Of a stretch of 64,000 nucleotides of DNA, positions 34,968 through 42,042 are shown piece after piece; position 1 is the first letter of the stretch, and each line of letters opens with the position of its first letter. Source of the stretch: Verrucomicrobiaceae bacterium (GTDB taxonomy: Bacteria; Verrucomicrobiota; Verrucomicrobiia; Verrucomicrobiales; Verrucomicrobiaceae). The notes beneath the pieces were generated by a model that searched no databases, was not told where the DNA came from, and saw only the letters and a list, made by a program, of their open reading frames with translations. The stretch spans positions 1 to 64,000 of the forward strand of contig JAIXYN010000086.1 in the NCBI GenBank assembly GCA_027490195.1, given 5' to 3'. A program made the position numbers and the translations under genes.

Positions 34968-35738
34968 ATGCTCTCATCCATCCCTGTCATGCATCTCCGC
35001 ATCCTCGCCATCCTGCTGCTGCTCACTTCCTGCGGCCGAAGTGCCGATCCCGCCGCCCGTGAGAAAGAACTCACGTATCTGCGCAGCGTCCTGCCAGACG
35101 ACCTGCTCGAATTCGCTCACGTCGAAGTCCCTGCCATCGAAAACGTGGCCATCATGGGCGAGGGCGCGGAACAGCACCTCGGCCTTCATGTGTTTCCTGG
35201 CCAGAAGAAGCTTAATGGCGGCATCCGTGCCGAGATCAGCGTCGACTACCCGCACAAACAGGGCGACACCGTGCGCTACGCCTGGCGCTTCATGGTGCCG
35301 AAGGGTTTCGTCTCCGATGCTCCCAAAAATCGCTGGTGGATCATCGGCCAGTGGCACGATCAGCCGGATCGCAGCCGGGGTGAAAGCTGGGACGGCTTTG
35401 CCTCCAAGAGTCCGCCGGTGCTCCTTGGCCTCGGTGAGCTGGACGGCAAACTTGGCATCGGCATCGCCTATGGCCCTGACCAATCGCAGAAACAGGGTCC
35501 CATCTTCATTGAGCCCGGCAAATGGCACAGCCTTGCCGTCGAGATCCACTGGTCCCAAAAAGCCGACGGCAAAGCCACCTTTTTCCTCGACGACATGACC
35601 AAGCCCGTCGCCATCGCCACCGGCCCAAACATGCACAACGACTTTCAGCACTTCCTCAAGCTCGGCATGTATCGCCATCCTGACATTCAGACCGAAAACT
35701 GGATCTACATCGACGATTTGAAGATCACTAAGCCGTGA
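34968..35738 (+). CDS. Heparin-lyase-like exported lipoprotein
   Basis: Up to 256 residues; the ATG at 34989 (MHLRILAILLLLTSCGRS) gives a classic lipoprotein signal with lipobox LTSC. The body is beta-rich with GIRAEISVDYP and WIIGQWHDQPD. These match the jelly-roll polysaccharide lyases of the heparin lyase I type, in which Arg, Gln and His residues line the cleft. It may cleave uronic-acid glycans or only bind them. It sits between the sulfatase gene and the KDPG aldolase and KDG kinase genes, fitting a path from sulfated polyuronide to 2-keto-3-deoxy sugar. Confidence 0.65.
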   Translation: MLSSIPVMHLRILAILLLLTSCGRSADPAAREKELTYLRSVLPDDLLEFAHVEVPAIENVAIMGEGAEQHLGLHVFPGQKKLNGGIRAEISVDYPHKQGDTVRYAWRFMVPKGFVSDAPKNRWWIIGQWHDQPDRSRGESWDGFASKSPPVLLGLGELDGKLGIGIAYGPDQSQKQGPIFIEPGKWHSLAVEIHWSQKADGKATFFLDDMTKPVAIATGPNMHNDFQHFLKLGMYRHPDIQTENWIYIDDLKITKP

Positions 35739-35789
35739 CGTGTGGGGAATAAAGGGGCCGCTGCTGAATCAATTTCAATGATGGCAGTC

Positions 35790-35821
35790 TTGCATCGACA
35801 TGACTCACATGTCAGTTGCAA
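35790..35821. promoter_or_regulatory. Operator-like inverted repeat upstream of kdgA
   Basis: Nested arms TTGCA/TGCAA (35790-35794, 35817-35821) and GACATG/CATGTC (35797-35802, 35808-35813) form a nearly symmetric 32-base site. It ends 28 bases before the KDPG aldolase start codon. A sugar-acid-responsive repressor is the likely binder. Confidence 0.5.
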
Positions 35822-35849
35822 AAGTACGCATCCCCTCCTGCATTCAACC

Positions 35850-36509
35850 ATGACCACCGCATTCCCTGAAAACCTGCGCCTCCAACTCCGCCAGTCCGGC
35901 GTGATTGCTGTTTTGATGATCGACCGAGCCGAAGATGCCGTGCCGCTGGCGCGCGCCCTGCTTGCGGGCGGAGTGAATGGCATCGAACTCACCCTGCGCA
36001 CCGATGCAGCGCTTGAGTCACTGCGGCTCATCCGGGCCGAAGTGCCGGAGATGACCGTCGGCGTGGGCACCATCCTCACCCCGCAGCAGGTGAACGCTGC
36101 CAAAGAAGCCGGTGCGAGTTTCGGCGTGGCTCCCGGCATGAATCCGCGCGTCGTGGCCGAGGCCATCCGCATCGGTCTGCCTTTCGCGCCAGGTGTTTGC
36201 ACCCCCACAGATATTGAGATAGCCATCGAAGCCGGATGCCGCGTGCTGAAATTTTTCCCCTCGGAGCCGAGCGGTGGCCTCCCTTACCTGCGCAGCATCA
36301 TGGCACCGTTCATGCACCTCGGGGTGCAGTTCGTCCCGCTCGGCGGCGTGGGCGCGGCAAATGCCGCGAGTTATCTGCGTGAGCCTGCAGTGCTCGCCCT
36401 CGGTGGTTCATGGCTGGCTCCGAAGGAGATCGTGGCCCGGGGCGAATGGGACGTCATCACTTCTCTGGCACGTGAGGCCATGGACATCGTCAAGCAGGTC
36501 CGTCCATGA
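35850..36509 (+). CDS. eda: 2-keto-3-deoxy-6-phosphogluconate aldolase
   Basis: 219 residues from the ATG at 35850; the frame is open earlier but the aldolase fold starts here. VNGIELTLRT carries the catalytic Glu and CRVLKFFPSEPSGG the Schiff-base Lys. GVGTILTPQQV and GGVGAANAASYL bind substrate phosphate. It cleaves KDPG (or KDPGal) to pyruvate and glyceraldehyde-3-phosphate, the last step of Entner-Doudoroff and uronate catabolism. Its stop overlaps the kinase start in ATGA, so the two are translationally coupled. Confidence 0.88.
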   Translation: MTTAFPENLRLQLRQSGVIAVLMIDRAEDAVPLARALLAGGVNGIELTLRTDAALESLRLIRAEVPEMTVGVGTILTPQQVNAAKEAGASFGVAPGMNPRVVAEAIRIGLPFAPGVCTPTDIEIAIEAGCRVLKFFPSEPSGGLPYLRSIMAPFMHLGVQFVPLGGVGAANAASYLREPAVLALGGSWLAPKEIVARGEWDVITSLAREAMDIVKQVRP

Positions 36510-37537
36510 GCCGCGTCGTCACCCTCGGCGAAGTCATGCTCCGTCTCGCTACGCCGGGCTTCGCACGTTTTCAGCAGGCCATGCCAGGCAGCCTGAATAC
36601 CAGCTTTGCCGGAGCCGAGGCCAGCATCGCCGTCTCGCTGGCCTATCTTGGCATCAATGCGGCCTTTGTCACCGCCCTGCCCATCAATGCCATTGCCGAC
36701 GCCTGCATCGCCGATCTGCGCAGCCTCGGCGTGGAGACGAAACACATCCTGCGCACGCACGAAGGCCGTGTGGGCTGCTTCTTCCTCGAACACGGTGCCA
36801 ATCAACGCGGCGGCAACGTCATCTATGATCGCGACGGTTCCTCAGTGGCCATCACGCCTCCCTCCGCCTACGATTGGGATGCCATCTTCGCTGGCTGCGA
36901 GTGGTTCGTGATCTCCGGCATCACGCCCGCGATCTCACGCAATGCCGCCGAGGTGGCGCTCATCGCCGTGCAGGAAGCCGCACGGCGCAAAATCAAAGTC
37001 GTGTGCGACATGAACTACCGCACCAAGCTCTGGCACTGGGCCCCGCCGCTCAGCGCCCGCGATCTCGCCACTCGCACCATGAAAACGCTCCTGCCTTTCG
37101 TGCACGTTTTCGTCGGCGGTATCAGCGATGCCACCGCCATGCTCGGCATCGATCACAGCGACGATTTGCATGCTTTGGCGAAGCAAATCGTCGCACAGTT
37201 CCCCAATCTCACCCACGCCGCCTTCACCCTTCGTGATGGCAGCACCTCCACCGCTCAATGCTTCAGTGGCGCTCTTTACGAAGCCACCTCCGACACTCTG
37301 CACACCGCTCCGCGCTACACGATCACGCAGATCATCGACCGCCTCGGTGCCGGAGACGCCTTCACTGCCGGCCTTATCTTCTCCTTCCTCCAAAACTCCA
37401 CTCTTCCCACCGCCATCTCCTTCGCCACCGCCGCCGGCTGCCTCGCCCACTCTATTGAGGGCGACTACAACTACAGCACGCGCACCGAAATCGAAACTCT
37501 CATGCAAGGCGACGGCGGAGGCCGCGTCAGCCGCTAA
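36506..37537 (+). CDS. kdgK: 2-keto-3-deoxygluconate kinase (PfkB family)
   Basis: 343 residues. The N-terminal VVTLGEVMLRL and the C-terminal GAGDAFTAGLIFSF (catalytic Asp) are PfkB signatures. The genomic pairing with KDPG aldolase makes KDG the likely substrate, giving KDPG for the neighbouring enzyme. The ATGA overlap with eda and the six-base gap to the M3 peptidase gene indicate one operon. Confidence 0.88.
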   Translation: MSRVVTLGEVMLRLATPGFARFQQAMPGSLNTSFAGAEASIAVSLAYLGINAAFVTALPINAIADACIADLRSLGVETKHILRTHEGRVGCFFLEHGANQRGGNVIYDRDGSSVAITPPSAYDWDAIFAGCEWFVISGITPAISRNAAEVALIAVQEAARRKIKVVCDMNYRTKLWHWAPPLSARDLATRTMKTLLPFVHVFVGGISDATAMLGIDHSDDLHALAKQIVAQFPNLTHAAFTLRDGSTSTAQCFSGALYEATSDTLHTAPRYTITQIIDRLGAGDAFTAGLIFSFLQNSTLPTAISFATAAGCLAHSIEGDYNYSTRTEIETLMQGDGGGRVSR

Positions 37538-37543
37538 CTTTTT

Positions 37544-39343
37544 ATGTCCAACTCTTCCACCACTACTGCCCCCGACCGCTGGTCCCTCGAATCCTGGTTT
37601 TCCGCCTTCGGCAAATCCGACTACACCGACTTCAAAGCCGTGCTCGTACAGGATGTCGAGGCGCTCAAGATCCAGGCCGCTGCTCTCGGTGCTGACACCA
37701 CTGAAATCGCCCGCGTGATCAATGCGCTGGAATCCCTGAGCGATCGCCTCGGCCATCTCTCGGCCTATCTCGGCTGTTTGTCCGCAGATGACGCGAACGA
37801 CGAAGCGGTGAAGGCCGATGAAGCATGGATCTCCACGCTCGAAGCTGAAAGCACCAAGCTCATGGCCTCCCTGCGTGCGGCGCTGGCTGCTTTGAGCGAC
37901 GATGCATTCGCCACGCTCCTCGCCGATTCCTCCTTGAAAAATGCCGAGCACGCGGTGAAGCGCATGCGCCACGAAGGCCAGCACCAGATGAAGTCCGAAA
38001 TGGAGGCGCTGGCTGCCGATCTCAATGTCAACGGCCTGCACGCCTGGGGCCGCCTCTACGACACCCTCACCGGCAAAATGGAATTCGAGATGACCTTCCC
38101 CGATGGTCACAAGGAAATCGTCCCAATGTCCCGCCGCCGCGCGCTGATGTCCGAGCCCGACCGCAAACTGCGCGAAGCATCCTTCAACGACGGGCAGAAG
38201 CCATGGAATGATCATGCCGTGACACTCGCCGCAGGTTTAAACGGCATCGCAGGCACACGCCTCAGCCTCTATGGGCGCCGTGGTCTGCCGCACTTTCTTG
38301 ACACCCCATTGTTTGATGGCGCGATGAGCCGCAAATCGCTCGATGCGATGATGGAGGCAATTCACACTCATATCGAGCTGCCGCGTCGTGCATTGAGAAA
38401 AGCCGCGAAACTGCAGGGTACTTCCGCATTGCACTACTTCGACCTCGAAGCACCCCAGATCGCAGCACCGGATGAAAAGGAACTCACCTGGGACGAAGCC
38501 TGCGCCACGGTTGATCACGCCTTCAGCTCCGCGTATCCCAAACTCGGCGAGTATTTCCGTGAGATGCTCGCGAAGCGCTGGATCGAAGCACAGCCGCGTA
38601 CCGGTAAACGTCCGGGGGCCTTCTGCACCGGTTCGCAGCTCAAGCGCGAGGAGCGCGTCTACATGACCTTCCACCGCACAGTGCATGACATGGTCACCCT
38701 CGCGCATGAAGTCGGCCACGCATGGCATTCATGCGTGCTCCGCCCCGCGCGTTCCTTTGCGGCGAACTACCCGATGACGCTCGCTGAAACGGCGTCAAAC
38801 TTTGGCGAGATGATCCTGCTCAACGGCCTCATGAACAATCCCGGCATCACCGAGGCCACGAAGGCCTACCTGCTTGATCAGGAAATGCTGCGCGCACACG
38901 CCTACCTCATCAACATCCCGATGCGCTACGAGTTCGAAAAGGCCTTCTACACGGAGCGCGCCAGCGGCGAGGTCAGCGTGAGCCGCCTCAGCGCACTCAT
39001 GACCGAAGCGCAGCGCAAGCTCTACGGCGACACCCTGCTCGACGACGGCACCGACCCCATGTTCTGGGCCTACAAGATGCATTTCTTCATCACCGGCGTC
39101 TCCTTCTACAATTTCCCCTACGTCTTCGGTTACCTCCTGAGCCAGGCCTTGTTTGCGCGTTTCAAAGCCGAAGGCCCGTCCTTCTTGCCACGTTACGAGG
39201 CCTTCCTCTCCATGACCGGCAGCGCAACCTGCGAGGATGTGGTGAAGCAAACCCTCGGCGAAGACATCACCCAGCCTGAGTTTTGGGCCACGGCGCTGAA
39301 AGCCATCGAACCGACGCTGTCGGCCTATGAAGCACTGAAGTGA
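37544..39343 (+). CDS. pepF: M3 family oligoendopeptidase
   Basis: 599 residues, the normal length for oligoendopeptidase F. The zinc motif HEVGHAWHS starts at His388, with the downstream Glu ligand in the LAETASNFGE region. It has no signal peptide and should cleave short cytoplasmic peptides. It starts six bases after kdgK, so it may share that transcript although no metabolic link is obvious. Confidence 0.9.
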   Translation: MSNSSTTTAPDRWSLESWFSAFGKSDYTDFKAVLVQDVEALKIQAAALGADTTEIARVINALESLSDRLGHLSAYLGCLSADDANDEAVKADEAWISTLEAESTKLMASLRAALAALSDDAFATLLADSSLKNAEHAVKRMRHEGQHQMKSEMEALAADLNVNGLHAWGRLYDTLTGKMEFEMTFPDGHKEIVPMSRRRALMSEPDRKLREASFNDGQKPWNDHAVTLAAGLNGIAGTRLSLYGRRGLPHFLDTPLFDGAMSRKSLDAMMEAIHTHIELPRRALRKAAKLQGTSALHYFDLEAPQIAAPDEKELTWDEACATVDHAFSSAYPKLGEYFREMLAKRWIEAQPRTGKRPGAFCTGSQLKREERVYMTFHRTVHDMVTLAHEVGHAWHSCVLRPARSFAANYPMTLAETASNFGEMILLNGLMNNPGITEATKAYLLDQEMLRAHAYLINIPMRYEFEKAFYTERASGEVSVSRLSALMTEAQRKLYGDTLLDDGTDPMFWAYKMHFFITGVSFYNFPYVFGYLLSQALFARFKAEGPSFLPRYEAFLSMTGSATCEDVVKQTLGEDITQPEFWATALKAIEPTLSAYEALK

Positions 39344-39372
39344 AAGCAAAACATGTCGAGGTCGCGGGCTGC

Positions 39373-40416
39373 TCATTGAGCCGCTCGCACACTCGGCCCG
39401 TCCACCCACTTCGGCGGAATCATGATCTGCCGCGGCACCACCGGCACCCCATGCTCATGCTGTGAGAGCTGCGTGACAATCAAGTCAACCGCCGCCGCAG
39501 CGAGGTGCTCACGCTGCTGGTAGATGCCCGCAAACTCCTGCATCTTCGGTGTCCAGTCATGCGCCACAAAGCCGATGTCCTGCGGCACACGCAGTCCGAG
39601 CCGACGCAGCCAGTTGGGCACATGCATGTCAAACGTGATCAGCGCATCCGGCTCATGTTCGCGCATCCATTTGGCAAACGCGTCAAAACCCTTGCTGATG
39701 TCATTGCTCGGAAAGAGCAGCAGCGGAACACGGTCCGCCGGTGGCAGACTTTGCTGCCAGTGAAACAATCCACCGCTGTAGCCAAACTGTGAGCGGTTCA
39801 CGATCCATTTCGTCACCGCCACACCGATGCGCTTGTAACCACGCGCGCTGAGCTGATCCGCCGCCATGTGAATCCCCAGCGTCATGTTTCCCGCGCACAT
39901 GTGCAGCGCCGGGCTGCTCATCGCATTGCCAAAAGTCACCGCCGCAAACGGCGAAAAGTCCATCCTGCTGCACGGCAGTTGCATGCTCTGCGGCGACACA
40001 ATCACACCTTCAATTCCCCGCGCATGCAGGATCCTCTGCAGCCTCTTGGGCGTGAGCCCGTCCTTCCCCAGCCAAAATTCTTCCACCGCGTAGCCATGCC
40101 CATGCGCACGGCTCCGGATGTCATCGATTGGCACATACTGGTAGGAAGGCCCCAGCAATCCATCCTGCGGCACATGCTCGCGTATCACCGCGATCACAGC
40201 CCGCACGCGCTGCTGCTTTTTGCCACGCACCACCTGCATCATGCGCGCCAGATGCGGGTCCGGCTGGTAGTTCAGCCGCTTCGCTTCCTTCAGCACCACC
40301 TCACGCTTCTCTGCTGAAACCTTGGGCGCTCCACGCAGCACCCGCGACACCGTCATCAACGAAAAGCCGGTGGCGCGGGCGATGTCTTTGAGCGTGGGCG
40401 CGGTGGCGACTGGCAT
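39373..40416 (-). CDS. LacI-family transcriptional regulator
   Basis: 347 residues. The N-terminal helix-turn-helix and hinge helix are clear (TLKDIARATGFSLMTVSRVL). The C-terminal two thirds form a periplasmic-binding-protein-like sugar sensor. These regulators repress catabolic genes until a sugar binds. It is downstream of pepD on the same strand with a 21-base gap. Plausible targets are the kdg genes (site at 35790) or the sialidase genes (palindromes at 26750 and 41974); none is proven. Confidence 0.9.
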   Translation of the reverse strand: MPVATAPTLKDIARATGFSLMTVSRVLRGAPKVSAEKREVVLKEAKRLNYQPDPHLARMMQVVRGKKQQRVRAVIAVIREHVPQDGLLGPSYQYVPIDDIRSRAHGHGYAVEEFWLGKDGLTPKRLQRILHARGIEGVIVSPQSMQLPCSRMDFSPFAAVTFGNAMSSPALHMCAGNMTLGIHMAADQLSARGYKRIGVAVTKWIVNRSQFGYSGGLFHWQQSLPPADRVPLLLFPSNDISKGFDAFAKWMREHEPDALITFDMHVPNWLRRLGLRVPQDIGFVAHDWTPKMQEFAGIYQQREHLAAAAVDLIVTQLSQHEHGVPVVPRQIMIPPKWVDGPSVRAAQ

Positions 40417-40437
40417 GGTGTTGAACGGCCCTCGAAA

Positions 40438-41892
40438 CTACAGATCCGCCAGCGTCGCCGTCAGCAGTTTCCAAAACTTCTGCGTCGATGAAATGCTGGC
40501 GCATTCTTTTTCAGAGTGCGCTTCGTGAATGTTCGGGCCAAAGGAGATCATATCGAGACCCGGATAAGCGATGCTGATGACGCCGCACTCCAGTCCGGCA
40601 TGGCAGGCACCCACCTTGACCTCATGCCCAAAGAGTTCGCGGTAGATCTTTTTCATTTTATCCAGGATGGCCGACTCAGCACTCGGACTCCAGCCCGGAT
40701 ACGGATCGCCGGATTTGACCTTGGCACCGATGAGTTCAAACGGCGCGCGGAATGCACGGGCAACATCAGCCTTGCTCGACTCCACCGAGCTCCGCTGCAG
40801 GCTGCTCCACTCGGCCTTGCCGCCCCCGAGAGCGATGGTGGAAAAATTCGAAGACGCCTCCACCAGTCCGGGCACCACCGGACTCATGCGATAGACTCCA
40901 TTAACGACGGCCTGCATGGCAAAAACGAGCGCCCTCTGATGCTCAGCACTCATCGTTTGCACGCTGGCACTTTCGACATTCACAGGGGCCGCGACGATGC
41001 TCAGCCCCGGTTCGATCAGGCGAAACTCTTCACGGATACCCGCAGCTTCACGCTCGAAGCATTCCATAAAACGGGCCTCATCCAAAATCACCACCTGCGC
41101 CACGCACTGCGCCGGGATGGCATTGCGTGCACTGCCACCACGCATCGTCGAAAGCGCCACCACATCCTCTCCACACGCGCTGAGCAGACGCGTCATGAGT
41201 TTGTTCGCGTTCGCACGCCCCTCATGAATCTGCAGTCCGGAATGCCCGCCGCGCAGGCCGGTGATCTGAATGGCGACAACAGGCGCAGCGGAGTCATGCG
41301 CCACCTCGGTGTATTCAAAACTGCCCAGCGTATCAATGCCGCCCGCGCAGCCAATGGTAAAAGTGTCATCCTCTTCAGAGTCGAGATTCAGCATCGTCTT
41401 TCCCGTCAGCAGTCCGGGCTGCAACCCCAGCGCCCCGCCCATGCCCTGCTCCTCATCCAGGGTGAAGAGCGCCTCAATCGGTGGATGCGGTAAATCCTGC
41501 GCAGCCAGCACCGCCAGAATAGCAGCGACACCGAGTCCATTGTCCGCTCCGAGCGTGGTTCCGCGTGCCCGTACCCAGTCGCCATCGACCCACATGTCGA
41601 TTCCCTGCTTGTCGAAATCAAATTTCACTCCGTCTCCAGCTTTGTGCACCATGTCCAGATGCGCCTGCATGATGACCGTTGGGTGGCCAATCCGGTCCGC
41701 TGAGGCTGGCTTTTTGATGATGACATTGCCCGCCGTGTCGAGCTGTGCATCCAGGCCATGGCGTGCGGCGAATCCCAGAACGAACCCCACGACTCGTTCC
41801 TCACGCTTGGAAGGGCGCGGCACGGCATTGAGTTCGGCAAAACAGTTCCAGAGGGCTTTGGGTTCGAGGGCGCGGATATCTGATGCGGTCAT
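40438..41892 (-). CDS. pepD: Aminoacyl-histidine dipeptidase (M20 family)
   Basis: 484 residues from the ATG at 41892, the usual PepD length. Visible metal-site motifs are MQAHLDMV, TTLGADNGLG and LDEEQGMGG; GLRGGHSG lies in the dimerisation domain. PepD hydrolyses Xaa-His dipeptides such as carnosine and other dipeptides in the cytoplasm. The start at 41946 would add an unlikely tail. It diverges from the second sialidase gene. Confidence 0.9.
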   Translation of the reverse strand: MTASDIRALEPKALWNCFAELNAVPRPSKREERVVGFVLGFAARHGLDAQLDTAGNVIIKKPASADRIGHPTVIMQAHLDMVHKAGDGVKFDFDKQGIDMWVDGDWVRARGTTLGADNGLGVAAILAVLAAQDLPHPPIEALFTLDEEQGMGGALGLQPGLLTGKTMLNLDSEEDDTFTIGCAGGIDTLGSFEYTEVAHDSAAPVVAIQITGLRGGHSGLQIHEGRANANKLMTRLLSACGEDVVALSTMRGGSARNAIPAQCVAQVVILDEARFMECFEREAAGIREEFRLIEPGLSIVAAPVNVESASVQTMSAEHQRALVFAMQAVVNGVYRMSPVVPGLVEASSNFSTIALGGGKAEWSSLQRSSVESSKADVARAFRAPFELIGAKVKSGDPYPGWSPSAESAILDKMKKIYRELFGHEVKVGACHAGLECGVISIAYPGLDMISFGPNIHEAHSEKECASISSTQKFWKLLTATLADL

Positions 41893-41973
41893 AAAGGGGG
41901 CAATGGGAGATGGAATCAGGCTGCGGTGGATGAGGTCACACTTCAAGCAGGTTCAGCTGCGAAACAAGCGTGA

Positions 41974-41988
41974 GTGGTATCATAACAC
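41974..41988. promoter_or_regulatory. Palindromic operator upstream of sialidase gene 2
   Basis: GTGGTATCATAACAC is nearly identical to the perfect palindrome before the first sialidase gene (14 of 15 bases). It lies between the divergent pepD and sialidase starts, 54 bases before the latter. TGGTATCACCA at 44709-44719, before the symporter gene, may be a weaker relative. Confidence 0.6.
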
Positions 41989-42042
41989 TTCAGCGACCGA
42001 TTCCATGGCGAAATGAGACTGCGCTTCACGTTTGATAAGCCA

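Noticed and set aside
36935-38215. 426-codon open frame on the minus strand
   Set aside because: It spans kdgK and the M3 peptidase in antisense and shows no domain.
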